The position numbers were made by a program, and so were the translations under genes. The notes below the pieces were generated by a model. That model was given only the letters and a program-made list of their open reading frames with translations. It was not told the DNA's origin and did not search any database. From Vreelandella nanhaiensis (GTDB taxonomy: Bacteria; Pseudomonadota; Gammaproteobacteria; Pseudomonadales; Halomonadaceae): a stretch of DNA of 64,000 nucleotides. The DNA lies in contig NZ_RZHF01000028.1 in assembly GCF_003990185.1 (NCBI RefSeq), forward strand, positions 124,134 through 188,133. The letters are read 5' to 3'. How positions within the stretch are numbered: the first letter of the stretch is position 1; each line of letters starts with the position of its first letter. Shown piece by piece: positions 41,475 through 52,945 of this stretch.

Positions 41475-42016
41475 TACGGGCGACCGTGCAAGTATGTGTC
41501 AAGTACCGAACTCCAATGACCCTGAGCTTCCAGGAGCGTGTCGCATATTTCGCGTACCGCACCATGCCCGCCCAGACGGTCGGTAATCCAGTCCGCGTGG
41601 CCATGCATGTAGTCTGGCGCGTTGGGCACCGTTATACCGACGCCTGATCGCTTGATTGGCGCAAGGTCGGGTAGGTCATCACCGCAGTAGGCGACCTGGC
41701 TTAAATCCAGGTCCAGGCGCTGGGCGAGCGCTTTCAGCGTGGTGAGTTTATCCTCGCAACCCTGATGGACATGGACGATTCCTAGCGCTTTAGCACGCTG
41801 AAGCACCATGGGAGAGTCGCGGCCGGTAATCAACGCCACATGAATGCCGACCCGTTTGAGCAATTTCAGGCCATGGCCATCCTGGGTGTGGAACGCCTTG
41901 ATCTCGACGCCATCGGTCTGAAAATAAAGCCGCCCATCGGTGAGAACGCCGTCAACATCAAGCGCTAACAAGCGTACGTGGCGAATACGGTCGAGCAAGG
42001 CAGTGGGGAGGGCCAT
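41474..42016 (-). CDS. kdsC: KDO-8-phosphate phosphatase KdsC
   Basis: KdsC removes phosphate from 3-deoxy-D-manno-octulosonate 8-phosphate to give KDO for LPS. The product has 180 residues of the HAD superfamily, with motif I LALDVDGVLTDG near residues 18-29, ALITGRDSP, and the metal motif YCGDDLPDLAPI. The ATG at 42016 follows AAGGAG by seven bases. A TTG seven codons upstream (42037) has no ribosome site. It lies between kdsD and lptC in the standard LPS block. Confidence 0.95.
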   Translation of the reverse strand: MALPTALLDRIRHVRLLALDVDGVLTDGRLYFQTDGVEIKAFHTQDGHGLKLLKRVGIHVALITGRDSPMVLQRAKALGIVHVHQGCEDKLTTLKALAQRLDLDLSQVAYCGDDLPDLAPIKRSGVGITVPNAPDYMHGHADWITDRLGGHGAVREICDTLLEAQGHWSSVLDTYLHGRP

Positions 42017-42053
42017 CAAAGACTCCTTGTCAGTCAATATTGGGTTAGATTAG

Positions 42054-43040
42054 CTAAATAACGCCGCTGGCGAGTAAATCATGCATATGCAGCGCACCAA
42101 TGGGACGCTGATCTTCATCGACTACCGCCAGCGCGGTAATGCGGCTATCTTCCATGATGCGGACGGCTTCGGCGGCCAGAATATCAGGCCCGATGCGCTT
42201 GCCTGGACGCGTCATTACCTCATCCACCGTTACTTCTCGTAGGTCATGGAACTGATCCAGTGTACGGCGTAAATCACCATCGGTGTAAACCCCGGCCAGA
42301 CGCCCTTCACTATCTATCACGCAGGTAAAACCGAGCCCTTGGCGGGTAATTTCAAGTAGCGCATCACGCAGCGGGCTGCCTAGCGCTACCTGGGGCAGGC
42401 GTGAGCCATCGTGCATTAAATCCCTGACACGCAGTAGCAGGCGCTTACCCAGGCTGCCGCCGGGGTGGGATAAAGCAAAATCATCGGCTGTAAAGCCGCG
42501 GGCTTCGAGCAGGGCAACGGCAAGGGCATCCCCCAAAGCGAGTGCCGCCGTGGTAGAGCTGGTGGGGGCCAGATCAAGCGGGCATGCTTCGCGCTCAACG
42601 CCGCTATCCAGGTGCGCATCGGCATGTTTGGCAAGCGTTGATCCAGGCTTGCCTGTCATGCTGATCAGTGGTGTACCCAGGCGTTTTAACAAGGGCAGTA
42701 GCGCTGTCACTTCAGCGGTTTCACCCGAGTTGGAAAGCGCCAGCACCACGTCGGTACGTGTAACCATACCAAGATCGCCGTGGCTCGCTTCACCCGGGTG
42801 AACAAAAAAGGCAGGGGTGCCGGTGCTGGCAAGTGTGGCAGCCAGCTTTCCTGCAATATGCCCTGATTTGCCCATCCCGGTTACCACCACGCGACCTTGG
42901 CAGGCCAGCATTAGCTCACAGGCACGGTCAAAGTTCTCATCAAGCTTGCCTTGAAGGCCGCCAATGGCCGCTTGTTCAATTTGCAGCGTGCGTAAAGCGC
43001 TTTCACGCAGTCGGCTAAGAGTGGAAGAGGGCTGGTGCAT
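42054..43040 (-). CDS. kdsD: Arabinose-5-phosphate isomerase KdsD
   Basis: KdsD converts ribulose 5-phosphate to arabinose 5-phosphate, the first step to KDO. The product has 328 residues. The N-terminal SIS domain shows VVVTGMGKSGHIAGKLAATLASTG and ALSNSGETAEV, with the catalytic HPGGSLGKRLL region near residue 190. Two CBS domains follow (VYTDGDLRRT; ITALAVVDEDQRPIGALHMHDLL). The ATG at 43040 is the first start matching the family. The frame is open a further 21 codons into the divergent promoter region. Confidence 0.96.
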   Translation of the reverse strand: MHQPSSTLSRLRESALRTLQIEQAAIGGLQGKLDENFDRACELMLACQGRVVVTGMGKSGHIAGKLAATLASTGTPAFFVHPGEASHGDLGMVTRTDVVLALSNSGETAEVTALLPLLKRLGTPLISMTGKPGSTLAKHADAHLDSGVEREACPLDLAPTSSTTAALALGDALAVALLEARGFTADDFALSHPGGSLGKRLLLRVRDLMHDGSRLPQVALGSPLRDALLEITRQGLGFTCVIDSEGRLAGVYTDGDLRRTLDQFHDLREVTVDEVMTRPGKRIGPDILAAEAVRIMEDSRITALAVVDEDQRPIGALHMHDLLASGVI

Positions 43041-43286
43041 GAAAATCTCATTTTGGTAAAAACATGATGCGATTAACGAACAAGAATACCATTTTGTGGG
43101 CATCTATAAGCATAGCGCTTTAAAGGGTTTTTATGCCGCATTGGAACGCCTGCTCGTCTGTTAGTGCCGTTGGGATTAAGATACGATGTTCGATAATTAT
43201 TCGAAAACACTGTTTTTAAACTGTAGAATAGGCTTAAAGAATCACAGGCCCGCTCGAATCAAGCGACAATGGGAGTCGAACAACCC

Positions 43287-44108
43287 ATGACAGATGTCCC
43301 CTTTATTGAGATTGAAGATGTGCACTTCTCACGTGGGAGTCACGAGATCTTTCGCGGCATTAACATGATTATCCCCCAGGGTAAGGTGACGGCGATCATG
43401 GGGCCTAGCGGTACCGGCAAAACAACGCTTTTGAAGTTAATCGGCGGGCAGTTAACGCCCGATCAAGGGAGGATTCTGGTAGATGGGCAGGACGTTCATC
43501 GGCTGTCGCGAAAGGCGTTATTTACGTTACGCAAGCGTATGGGCATGCTGTTTCAAAGCGGAGCACTATTTTCTGACTTGGATGTGTTTGAAAATGTGGC
43601 GTTTCCGCTGCGAGTACATACCGATTTACCCGACGCAATGATCCGGGATCTGGTGCTGCTCAAACTTGAGGCGGTCGGCTTGCGCGGCGCGCGCCATTTG
43701 TCACCTGCCGAGCTTTCTGGCGGGATGGCTAGGCGGGTGGCGCTTGCCAGGGCCATTGCGCTAGACCCAGAGTTGATCCTCTACGATGAGCCCTTTGTCG
43801 GACAAGACCCCATTTCCATGGGCGTGCTGGTGCAACTGATCAAGCGGCTTAATGAAGCGCTGGCGCTAACCTCCGTGGTGGTTTCTCACGATATCAAGGA
43901 GACCTTGAGCATTGCCGACTATCTTTATTTGCTTGCCGATGGCCAAGTGGTGGCCGAGGGAACGCCACACACTTTGAACGCCAATCAGGACCCACGTGTG
44001 AGCCAGTTTGTGCACGGTGAGCCCGATGGCCCTGTGCCGTTCCACTATCCCGCTGAGACGCTTTATAGCGATATTCTTGGCCAAGTTACCGCGACAAGGG
44101 CAGGGTAA
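43287..44108 (+). CDS. mlaF: Phospholipid ABC transporter ATPase MlaF
   Basis: MlaF is the ATPase of the Mla system, which moves phospholipids between the outer and inner membranes to keep outer-leaflet asymmetry. The product has 273 residues. Walker [17 protein letters not shown] is near residue 40, signature [15 protein letters not shown] near 140 and Walker [16 protein letters not shown] near 165. The ATG at 43287 is preceded by GGGAG at 43271-43275. An in-frame ATG at 43269 would precede that site. A possible -10 (TGTAGAAT, 43222-43229) with a weak -35 lies upstream. The stop overlaps mlaE by one base. Confidence 0.95.
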   Translation: MTDVPFIEIEDVHFSRGSHEIFRGINMIIPQGKVTAIMGPSGTGKTTLLKLIGGQLTPDQGRILVDGQDVHRLSRKALFTLRKRMGMLFQSGALFSDLDVFENVAFPLRVHTDLPDAMIRDLVLLKLEAVGLRGARHLSPAELSGGMARRVALARAIALDPELILYDEPFVGQDPISMGVLVQLIKRLNEALALTSVVVSHDIKETLSIADYLYLLADGQVVAEGTPHTLNANQDPRVSQFVHGEPDGPVPFHYPAETLYSDILGQVTATRAG

Positions 44109-44908
44109 TGCAGTCAAGATTTGAACAAGGCGTTAACCGTATCGTCCGATTGGGGCGTAAAGGGTGTGACGTAATGGAAGCGCTGGGCCGTGCCGGGTTG
44201 TTTCTTGGCCAGTCAGCAGTGGGCGTACCTTCCCGGGAGGGATGGTATCTATGGCTTCGCCAAATGCATTTTGTCGGTGTCTTATCACTTGCCATTGTAG
44301 TTGTGTCGGGCCTGTTTATTGGCATGGTGCTGGCGCTTCAGGGCTACACCATCTTGGTCGACTTTGGTGCTGAGCAGGCATTGGGGCAAATGGTGGCGCT
44401 CTCGCTGCTGCGTGAGCTGGCGCCGGTGGTGGCTGCTTTGCTGTTTGCCGGACGAGCAGGATCGGCGCTGACGGCTGAAATTGGCCTGATGAAAGCGACC
44501 GAACAATTGACCAGTATGGAAATGATCGGCGTTGACCCTCTGCGCCGGGTTATCGCGCCAAGGCTTTGGGCCGGGTTCGTGGCCCTGCCGATTCTAACCG
44601 TGGGCTTTGGCGTGGTCGGTATCTGGGGTGGCTACCTGGTTGGCGTGCAGTGGTTGGGCGTTTTTGAAGGATCCTATTGGAGTAATATGCAGGCCAGTGT
44701 TTCCTTTGTCAGCGATGTCGGTAACGGCATGATCAAGAGCTTGGTCTTTGCGATCGTCGTGACCTGGATTGCGGTTTTCCAAGGCTATGATCTGGTGCCT
44801 ACATCGGAAGGCATTTCGCGTGCTACCACGCGCACTGTAGTGTATTCGTCGCTTGCGGTACTGGGGCTTGATTTTGTACTGACCGCTGTGATGTTCGGCG
44901 GTCTTTGA
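44108..44908 (+). CDS. mlaE: Phospholipid ABC transporter permease MlaE
   Basis: MlaE is the permease of the MlaFEDB complex. The product has 266 residues with an amphipathic N terminus and about five membrane segments. The MlaE hallmark segments [27 protein letters not shown] (about residues 97-123) and [15 protein letters not shown] follow the family closely. It overlaps mlaF by one base and is followed by mlaD after 16 bases. Confidence 0.96.
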   Translation: MQSRFEQGVNRIVRLGRKGCDVMEALGRAGLFLGQSAVGVPSREGWYLWLRQMHFVGVLSLAIVVVSGLFIGMVLALQGYTILVDFGAEQALGQMVALSLLRELAPVVAALLFAGRAGSALTAEIGLMKATEQLTSMEMIGVDPLRRVIAPRLWAGFVALPILTVGFGVVGIWGGYLVGVQWLGVFEGSYWSNMQASVSFVSDVGNGMIKSLVFAIVVTWIAVFQGYDLVPTSEGISRATTRTVVYSSLAVLGLDFVLTAVMFGGL

Positions 44909-44924
44909 TGGGTGGAGTGATTTC

Positions 44925-45389
44925 ATGAAGCGCAGTAAAACCATGGAGTTTGGCGTAGGTCTGTTCATGCTGGCGGGTATTATAGGGCTGGTGTTTCTGG
45001 GTCTACGTGTGAGCGGCCTAAGCCTTGCCGCTCCTTCTGAAACGTTTCGCCTGGATGCCAACTTTGCCAATATCGGCGGTCTTAAACCCCGTGCCCGTGT
45101 GACCATGGCAGGTGTCACGGTTGGCCGTGTGGAGTCGATTGATCTGGACACCGAATGGTATGACGCCAAAGTTACTCTACGCTTGGATAGTGGCCTGGAA
45201 GGCCAACTCTCCCGAGATACCACTGCGGCAATATTAACTGCCGGTTTATTGGGGGAGCAGTATATTGGTTTAAGCGTGGGTGGCGACCCGGATATGCTGG
45301 CGGATGGCGATACCATTCGAGATACCCAGTCAGCGCTGGTGCTTGAAGAACTTATCCAGCAATTTGTATCCAATATGGCAAGTAACTAA
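44925..45389 (+). CDS. mlaD: Phospholipid transporter MCE-domain protein MlaD
   Basis: MlaD forms a membrane-anchored hexameric ring through which lipids pass. The product has 154 residues, with one membrane segment at about residues 8-27 and an MCE domain containing NFANIGGLKPRARVTMAGVTVG and LTAGLLGEQYIGLSVGGD. It ends LVLEELIQQFVSN. A GGAG site precedes the ATG. No extension beyond the MCE core is present. Confidence 0.95.
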   Translation: MKRSKTMEFGVGLFMLAGIIGLVFLGLRVSGLSLAAPSETFRLDANFANIGGLKPRARVTMAGVTVGRVESIDLDTEWYDAKVTLRLDSGLEGQLSRDTTAAILTAGLLGEQYIGLSVGGDPDMLADGDTIRDTQSALVLEELIQQFVSNMASN

Positions 45390-45409
45390 GTGTTCTTTAC
45401 GAGGTGAAT

Positions 45410-46069
45410 ATGATGCGTAAAACTACCGTTCCTCTACTTCGCTGGCTGGTCGCCCTGATGGTGCTGGCGCTGGTCTTACCGCTGCAGGCACAGGCACAAT
45501 CCCAGACGCCTGAAGCGATGATTCGAGAAAATGTTGATGCCCTGATGGGTGAAATCGAGGGTAAAAAGGACTACTACGCCAACAACATAGGCGAACTTAA
45601 AGCCTTGGTTGACGATAGCCTTGAAGATGTGGCGGACTTCCGTTATATCGGCGCAAGCGTGATGGGAAACTACTTTCGTAACGCTTCCCCTGAGCAGCGC
45701 AGCCGGTTTGCCGATGTCTTTCGTCAGACCCTGATTGATACCTATGCGCGTGGCCTGGTGACGTTTGACTATAAGGATTTGCGCGTGCTGGATACGCAGC
45801 GCAGCCAGCGTTATGAAGACCAGGCCAGTGTGGATATGGAAGTTGTCGCCACCAATGGCCAGGTTTACCCGGTAAGCTATAGCCTGCGTCTTTCAAACAA
45901 CCAGTGGCGGGTTGTTAACGTGATTGTTAACGGCATCAACCTGGGGCTTACCTTCCGCAATCAGTTTGACCAGGCCATGCGCGAAAACAACCGCGACTAT
46001 GACGCCGTGATTCGCGGCTGGGCACCTGAAATCGGTGTCGAAGAGCTGGAGCAGGGGGGCAATGCGTGA
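45410..46069 (+). CDS. mlaC: Phospholipid-binding periplasmic protein MlaC
   Basis: MlaC shuttles phospholipid between the outer-membrane MlaA-porin complex and MlaFEDB. The product has about 219 residues, with a signal peptide (hydrophobic core near residues 10-24, QAQAQ cleavage region) and the MlaC/Ttg2D domain with DVADFRYIGASVMGNYFRNASPEQ-type residues and WRVVNVIVNGINLGLTFRNQF. Starts at 45404 (GTG), 45410 and 45413 are in frame. GAGG at 45401-45404 favours either ATG. MlaA is not in the window. Confidence 0.93.
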   Translation: MMRKTTVPLLRWLVALMVLALVLPLQAQAQSQTPEAMIRENVDALMGEIEGKKDYYANNIGELKALVDDSLEDVADFRYIGASVMGNYFRNASPEQRSRFADVFRQTLIDTYARGLVTFDYKDLRVLDTQRSQRYEDQASVDMEVVATNGQVYPVSYSLRLSNNQWRVVNVIVNGINLGLTFRNQFDQAMRENNRDYDAVIRGWAPEIGVEELEQGGNA

Positions 46070-46398
46070 CACGCCTGTTGCCACACTCCCTGATCGATCT
46101 TGAGGCCGAGCAGAACACATTGCGTGTCGTCGGTGATGTGGGAATGACAGCAGCGGCTGAACTGGCCGCTGCTGGCAAGAAGTGGCTTGAAGCCACGGAC
46201 GAAAAGAGCGTTGTATTTGATTTCAGCGGCGTTCAAAAGGCCAGCAGTGCCATTATCAGCGTGCTGTTTGAGTGGTTGCGTACCTGTAAGGCACAGAAAA
46301 TTGCCGTAAGCACAATCATGCTTTCCGCGCCGCTTGAGCGTTTAGCGTCCCTTTCTGAACTTGATGCACTGATTCACTCGCTAGCCCTACCTCTCTAG
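46066..46398 (+). CDS. mlaB: STAS-domain protein MlaB
   Basis: MlaB is the cytoplasmic STAS-domain subunit that stabilises MlaF. The product has 110 residues. A conserved STAS pattern is seen: LRVVGDVGMTAAAELAAAG, then VVFDFSGVQKASSAIISVLFEW, with the conserved Ser in KASSAI. The start is GTG at 46066, overlapping the mlaC stop by four bases (GTGA). It ends the mlaFEDCB run. Two small stems (CCCT/AGGG and CTTGGC/GCCAAG) with a nearby CTTTT may mark a weak terminator at about 46385-46436. Confidence 0.9.
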   Translation: MTRLLPHSLIDLEAEQNTLRVVGDVGMTAAAELAAAGKKWLEATDEKSVVFDFSGVQKASSAIISVLFEWLRTCKAQKIAVSTIMLSAPLERLASLSELDALIHSLALPL

Positions 46399-46506
46399 GG
46401 TTGGCACCCTTGGCATCGCCAAGCGTGTCGCTTTTCTTTATTATGTTGCCTCATTGCTTTTATTTGCCAAACTGTTCACCACAACTTCGAAGGAGTTTCC
46501 TGTCTC

Positions 46507-48031
<1,525 letters not shown>

Positions 48032-48059
48032 GCCATGCTATTAACCATTGGCCACTACA

Positions 48060-48713
48060 ATGAGTAAGCAACTAATTTTAGCCCTTTCCAAAGGGCGTAT
48101 TCTGGACGAAACGCTACCTCTGCTCGCTGACGCCGGTATTACGCCAGCGGAAGATCTGGGTAAAAGCCGCAAGCTGTTGTTTGATACCAATTTGGCGGAC
48201 GTAAAGCTGGTGGTCATTCGGGCAACCGACGTGCCCACCTACGTACAGTTGGGCGCAGCGGATCTGGGCATCGCTGGTAAAGATGTGCTCTTGGAGCATG
48301 GCGCCGAGGGACTCTATGAGCCCCTCGACCTGGATATTGCCCGCTGCAAGCTGATGACGGCTGGGGTAACGGGTGAGCAGCCTGCCCATGCTCGCCGACG
48401 TGTGGCGACCAAGTTTGTCAATATCGCCAGACGCTACTATGCCGAGCAGGGGATTCAGGCCGAGGTAATCAAGCTTTATGGGGCCATGGAGCTTGCGCCT
48501 TTGATGAATCTGGCCGATGAAATTGTCGATATTGTTGATACTGGCAACACGCTGCGTGCCAATGGCATGGAGCCGCGTGAGTTAATTGCGCATATCAGCA
48601 CACGTCTGGTGGTCAATAAAGCGGCCATGACCATGAAGCATGAACGTATCAAGCCACTTCTGGCACGTTTGGAAAGCGCGGTCAAAAAACGCCAGGCACT
48701 GCTTACTAAATGA
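48060..48713 (+). CDS. hisG: ATP phosphoribosyltransferase, short form HisG
   Basis: HisG condenses ATP with PRPP in the first step of histidine synthesis. The product has only 217 residues and lacks the C-terminal regulatory domain of the long E. coli form (299). Such short forms need HisZ, which is encoded at 4871-6064. Conserved parts are [46 protein letters not shown] and the PRPP-binding [16 protein letters not shown]. The ATG at 48060 gives the usual start [17 protein letters not shown] four codons earlier is in frame. Confidence 0.96.
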   Translation: MSKQLILALSKGRILDETLPLLADAGITPAEDLGKSRKLLFDTNLADVKLVVIRATDVPTYVQLGAADLGIAGKDVLLEHGAEGLYEPLDLDIARCKLMTAGVTGEQPAHARRRVATKFVNIARRYYAEQGIQAEVIKLYGAMELAPLMNLADEIVDIVDTGNTLRANGMEPRELIAHISTRLVVNKAAMTMKHERIKPLLARLESAVKKRQALLTK

Positions 48714-48726
48714 CGCGGGAGTTTTT

Positions 48727-50058
48727 ATGAGCACTATGTCTTCATCCACGGGCTCTTCGTCCATAGTTTCCCGTCTTTCGACGCGCGATGACGCCTTCGA
48801 GCAGCGCCTAAATGCGCTTCTGGACTGGGAAGGTGTATCGGATAGCGCCGTTCAGGCGCGTGTTGATGAGATTCTGGCTGACGTCAAACAACGTGGTGAT
48901 GCCGCCGTTATCGAAGCGACCAATCGCTTTGATCGCCTGTCGGTTGAGAATATGCAGGCGCTGCGCTTGATACCTGATCAGTTGGAGCAGGCCTTCAACA
49001 ACTTGCCAGCCGAGCAGCGTGAGGCATTAGCCCGCGCGGCTGAGCGAATCAGGGTTTATCATGAGCGCCAAAAACCGAGCTCCTGGCAGTACGAGGAGGC
49101 TGATGGCACGGTTCTGGGCCAGCAGGTAACGGCGCTTGACCGGGCAGGTATTTACGTGCCTGGCGGCAAGGCCGCTTATCCCTCATCGGTGTTGATGAAT
49201 GCGATTCCTGCCCGCGTGGCGGGCGTGCGTGAAATTGTCATGGTAGTGCCTACTCCTGATGGTGTGGTCAACGAGTTGGTGCTGGCCGCGGCGCATCTGG
49301 CAGGAGTCGATCACGTCTTTACCATTGGCGGCGCTCAGGCGATTGCCGCTATGGCCTACGGTACGGAAACGGTGCCGCGAGTGGACAAGATCGTCGGCCC
49401 GGGCAATATCTATGTCGCAACCGCCAAACGGGCTGTGTTTGGCCAGGTAGGTATCGACATGATTGCAGGACCTTCAGAAATTCTGGTGGTTTCTGACGGA
49501 CAGACCGATCCTGACTGGCTGGCAATGGATCTATTTTCTCAAGCGGAGCATGACGAGGATGCTCAGGCTATTCTGGTAAGCTGGGATAGTGCGCACCTGG
49601 ATGCGGTGGCCGAGGCGATTGAGCGTTTGCTACCCACGCTTGAGCGTGAAGGTATTGTGCGGGAATCGCTTAGCCGGCGTGGCGCGCTGGTGCTTTGTCA
49701 GGATAAGGCAGAGGCAGTTACCCTGATTAACCGTATTGCACCCGAGCACCTTGAGCTTTCTGTTGATGCGCCTGACACGTGGTTGAATGACGTTCGTCAT
49801 GCTGGCGCGATCTTTATGGGGCGCTACACCGCAGAGGTGTTGGGGGATTACTGCGCAGGCCCCAATCATGTTCTGCCAACCTCGGGTACGGCGCGATTCT
49901 CATCACCGCTTGGCGTTTATGATTTTCAAAAGCGCTCCTCGATTATTAACTGCTCACGCGAAGGTGCCTCTGCGTTAGGTAAAGTCGCGTCGGTATTGGC
50001 CCGGGGAGAATCGCTGACCGCCCATGCGCGGTCAGCTGAGTATCGTATCCAAGAATGA
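48727..50058 (+). CDS. hisD: Histidinol dehydrogenase
   Basis: HisD carries out the last two oxidations to histidine, from histidinol through histidinal, using NAD and zinc. The product has 443 residues. [20 protein letters not shown] near residue 140, [41 protein letters not shown], the zinc/catalytic [23 protein letters not shown] and [14 protein letters not shown] are all present. GGGAG precedes the ATG at 48727. It lies 13 bases after hisG. In Pseudomonas hisC follows hisD, but here the next gene is convergent and hisC is not adjacent. Confidence 0.97.
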   Translation: MSTMSSSTGSSSIVSRLSTRDDAFEQRLNALLDWEGVSDSAVQARVDEILADVKQRGDAAVIEATNRFDRLSVENMQALRLIPDQLEQAFNNLPAEQREALARAAERIRVYHERQKPSSWQYEEADGTVLGQQVTALDRAGIYVPGGKAAYPSSVLMNAIPARVAGVREIVMVVPTPDGVVNELVLAAAHLAGVDHVFTIGGAQAIAAMAYGTETVPRVDKIVGPGNIYVATAKRAVFGQVGIDMIAGPSEILVVSDGQTDPDWLAMDLFSQAEHDEDAQAILVSWDSAHLDAVAEAIERLLPTLEREGIVRESLSRRGALVLCQDKAEAVTLINRIAPEHLELSVDAPDTWLNDVRHAGAIFMGRYTAEVLGDYCAGPNHVLPTSGTARFSSPLGVYDFQKRSSIINCSREGASALGKVASVLARGESLTAHARSAEYRIQE

Positions 50059-50074
50059 CCCCTTCAGGTGAACG

Positions 50075-51319
50075 TTACGAACCGCTCGGACGTTCGCCTG
50101 CTGGTGCATTGTTGATAATCGGACGTTCGCCTACATCCAACGTAATATCCATTCGCTCACCGCTACGCACGATGGTAAGCGGCAGAGAAGTGCCGGGCGG
50201 TATTGAGGCAATATTGGTCATCGTGGCCCGGGCATCCAGAACCGCCTGGCCGTTGATGGAGAGTAGAATATCGCCCGGTTCCAGGCCAGCCCTATCAGCC
50301 GGGCCACCACTTACCACGCCCGCAACAATCACTCCCTGTGGGGTGCGCAGCCCAAACGAGGCCGCAAGCTCCCGCGACAATGCCTGGGCTTCTATACCCA
50401 GCCAGCCTCGAATTACCCGTCCCTGCGTCACCAGCTCATCCAATATACTGTGCGCAAGGTTGGCCGGAATGGCAAAGCCAATACCCTGAGAGCCACCAGA
50501 CCGGGAGAAGATGGCAGTGTTGATGCCTACCAATGCGCCATCAGGATTAACCAGCGCGCCACCTGAATTACCTGGGTTGATAGCCGCGTCGGTCTGAATA
50601 AAGTCTTCATAGGCGTTCAAGCCCAAGTGGCTGCGCCCGGTAGCGCTGATAATACCCATGGTAACGGTTTGACCTACACCAAACGGATTGCCGATCGCCA
50701 ACGCCACATCACCCACAGCCACGTCGGCAGAATCGGTCATTTCAATCACCGGCAAGTCATCAAGACTGATGCGCAGTACGGCTAGATCACTTTCCGGGTC
50801 AGTACCTACTACTTCAGCCAGGGTTTCACGGCCATCGCGTAGTGCCACCTGGATTTCATCTGCACCATTAATGACGTGATGATTGGTTAGCACATAGCCA
50901 TCATGGCTAACGATGACGCCCGAGCCCAGGCTCGATAGCATGCGCTGATGGGTCGTAGCGTCGTCGCCATTGAAAAACTGCTGGAAAAAGGGGTCAGACA
51001 TTAACGGGTGCTGGTCGCGCTCGACAATGCGCGATGAGTAGATGTTGACTACGGCAGGTGCTGCCTGATTGACTGCATTGGAATAGCTGGCTGGCCCCTG
51101 ATTGCGCGAGAGCGGCGCGGCCTGGCGGATCTCGGGTGCGGGGCGGTTGCTTACTGGGTCGCTAATATTTACCAGTGGTGAAACAGGCGCTTGTAACGGC
51201 GCGGGCGGCTCGCTTTTAAACGGATTGGGCAATGTATCGGGGAATGCAAATAATAGCAGGGCAGCCAGGAGTACCCCGGTCAAAATAGGCCATAAATAAG
51301 GCAGCACATAGCGGTGCAT
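50075..51319 (-). CDS. algW: Membrane-anchored serine protease AlgW/DegS
   Basis: AlgW (DegS in E. coli) senses misfolded outer-membrane proteins through its PDZ domain and cleaves the anti-sigma factor (MucA/RseA), releasing sigma-E/AlgU. The product has 414 residues, with one N-terminal membrane anchor at about residues 5-25, a Pro-rich linker longer than in DegS, a trypsin-like domain with NHHVINGADE (His), ESDLAVLRI (Asp) and NPGNSGGAL (Ser), and a single PDZ domain (AGVVSGGPADRAGLEPGDILLSING). GAGGA lies eight bases before the ATG at 51319. The location beside hisD matches algW in Pseudomonas aeruginosa. Confidence 0.92.
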   Translation of the reverse strand: MHRYVLPYLWPILTGVLLAALLLFAFPDTLPNPFKSEPPAPLQAPVSPLVNISDPVSNRPAPEIRQAAPLSRNQGPASYSNAVNQAAPAVVNIYSSRIVERDQHPLMSDPFFQQFFNGDDATTHQRMLSSLGSGVIVSHDGYVLTNHHVINGADEIQVALRDGRETLAEVVGTDPESDLAVLRISLDDLPVIEMTDSADVAVGDVALAIGNPFGVGQTVTMGIISATGRSHLGLNAYEDFIQTDAAINPGNSGGALVNPDGALVGINTAIFSRSGGSQGIGFAIPANLAHSILDELVTQGRVIRGWLGIEAQALSRELAASFGLRTPQGVIVAGVVSGGPADRAGLEPGDILLSINGQAVLDARATMTNIASIPPGTSLPLTIVRSGERMDITLDVGERPIINNAPAGERPSGS

Positions 51320-51455
51320 GCAAAAAGTCCTCAACGGGTCGGTCTTGTCAAACGATAGGTTCGCGATAACACGAAGCGCGTTTTAGTATGGCATCATGGT
51401 AACACTTTCTGGTGTTCATCCTCACGATAGTCAGCGAATCATTAAAGGAGCCTTT

Positions 51456-52217
51456 GTGACTCATCGCGACCAAATAGTAGCTGCTTGTGATCATCAGCTG
51501 CGGGCGTCAACTTTTAAGGATTTCACCATTAACGGTTTGCAGGTCGCCGGGTGCGAGCAGGTAAAGCGGGTGATGAGTGGTGTTACTGCCTGCCAGGCGC
51601 TACTGGATGAGGCTGTCGCCTGGCAAGCTGATATGGTGTTGGTTCATCACGGTTATTTTTGGAAAAATGAGCCGGTCGCCATTACCGGCATGAAGCATCG
51701 GCGCATCAAAACGTTGATGGATCACGATATTAATCTGGTGGCTTACCATCTGCCCCTGGATGCCCACAGTGAAATGGGTAATAACGCAGAGCTTGCCAGA
51801 CGTCTGGGTTGGAAAGTGGAAGGTTGCCTGGATGGTGAGCTGGGTGCGGGGCTGCTCTGGTCGGGGCGTCTCCCGCAGCCGCAGCGCATTCACGCTCTGG
51901 CGATGCAAATAGCCGGTACGTTACAGCGTACGCCGATGGTTATTGAAGCCGATAATGATAGCGATATTGAACGCATCGCGTGGTGTACGGGGGGCGCGCA
52001 GGACATGATTACCGCCGCTTTTGAGGCGGGCGCGCAGGCGTTTGTATCCGGCGAAATCTCCGAGCGCACCACCCATCTGGCGCGCGAGCTGGGGATACAC
52101 TATATTGCCGCTGGGCACCATGCCACCGAGCGCTATGGCGTGCAGGCCCTAGGCGAGTGGCTGGCCGATGAGTACGCTATCGAACATCGCTTTGTCGACA
52201 TTGATAACCCCGCCTGA
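51456..52217 (+). CDS. Nif3-like dinuclear metal centre protein (YbgI family)
   Basis: Members of this family (YbgI in E. coli) form toroid hexamers with a dinuclear metal site. The enzymatic role is uncertain. The product has 253 residues (YbgI 247). The metal-binding residues are visible in DMVLVHHGYFW near residue 60, YHLPLDAHSEMGNNAELA near 95, and the C-terminal GHHATERYGVQALGEWL. The start is GTG at 51456 with AAAGGAG at 51444-51450. The frame is open upstream to 51396 without support. It is divergent from algW. Confidence 0.93.
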   Translation: MTHRDQIVAACDHQLRASTFKDFTINGLQVAGCEQVKRVMSGVTACQALLDEAVAWQADMVLVHHGYFWKNEPVAITGMKHRRIKTLMDHDINLVAYHLPLDAHSEMGNNAELARRLGWKVEGCLDGELGAGLLWSGRLPQPQRIHALAMQIAGTLQRTPMVIEADNDSDIERIAWCTGGAQDMITAAFEAGAQAFVSGEISERTTHLARELGIHYIAAGHHATERYGVQALGEWLADEYAIEHRFVDIDNPA

Positions 52218-52282
52218 CCTGAGGACGGCGGGGGATAAGGAGCCGCTGATGTACGCCTAAACGGTACGTTTGTATTGCTCGT

Positions 52283-52744
52283 TTAGTAGCGAGGCGGCTG
52301 TGGAGCGGTACCGCTCTCTTTCAAGCCAAAGTTCTCTGAAAGTGTACCGTTCTTGCCATCAGCATAGTCCCGGGGAGTAGCCAGGCTGCTCTCCGAATCG
52401 AGCGTTGTTGCCTTGGCGGTTTCCGGCTGCGCAGACAGCTGACGCTCCTTAAGTGCGGCAGGGGTGTTGCTGCCCAGATGCCACTGCTGCGCATCTTCCG
52501 CAATTTTCTGCTCAAGCTGGTCGGCTTCAACGCGAATGCTGTTCAGGTGCTCAAAAACGCCGGTTAGATGGCTTCCCATGCCTTTTTTGAGTTCAGCAAT
52601 TTGATGTTCCCGTTCCAGCACTGTTTGGCGTAAGGAAGCGTTGTGTCGCTCCCCCTTGCTGAGCAGGCGATAGCATCCCAAACCGATGATGAAGCCGATG
52701 ATGATGCCAATAATGGCAAAGGTATAAGGCGAGCTTGCTTCCAC
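52283..52744 (-). CDS. zapG: DUF1043 inner-membrane protein ZapG (YhcB)
   Basis: YhcB/ZapG is a cell-division and envelope-growth protein with one membrane helix. The product has 153 residues: a membrane segment at about 8-26 with the GxxxG-like IIGFIIGLGCYRLL, a coiled coil over about 35-85 (REHQIAELKKGMGSHLTGVFEHLN), and a low-complexity polar tail. The start is GTG at 52744 with GGGAGAA upstream. It is divergent from zapE, a second division-related gene. Confidence 0.9.
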   Translation of the reverse strand: MEASSPYTFAIIGIIIGFIIGLGCYRLLSKGERHNASLRQTVLEREHQIAELKKGMGSHLTGVFEHLNSIRVEADQLEQKIAEDAQQWHLGSNTPAALKERQLSAQPETAKATTLDSESSLATPRDYADGKNGTLSENFGLKESGTAPQPPRY

Positions 52745-52874
52745 AGTTTTCTCCCTGACACTTGGTGGGCCCCGTCACCCGTGAGTGAGCGGCTTGCGAA
52801 CGAATCAAACCTCATTATAGGCGTTGATTAGTTGGTTAGGTCAATCCAACCATGCGCTTAGACGTTGTGCAGCG

Positions 52875-52916
52875 TATAATCCCTGCTTTTTGAAGGCGGC
52901 TGGTCGGATTTATAAT
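52875..52916 (+). promoter_or_regulatory. Candidate promoters for zapE
   Basis: Two perfect TATAAT hexamers lie at 52875-52880 and 52911-52916. The second has TTGAAG/TTTGAA 15-16 bases upstream and would start transcription about 23 bases before the zapE ATG. The first has no convincing -35. Confidence 0.5.
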
Positions 52917-52945
52917 GCCGTCGTAACACGCATGGGAGCGAGTAA

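Noticed and set aside
44594-45373. Open frame of 259 codons on the minus strand across mlaE and mlaD
   Set aside because: It is antisense to well-conserved mla genes and has no plausible start signal or domain.
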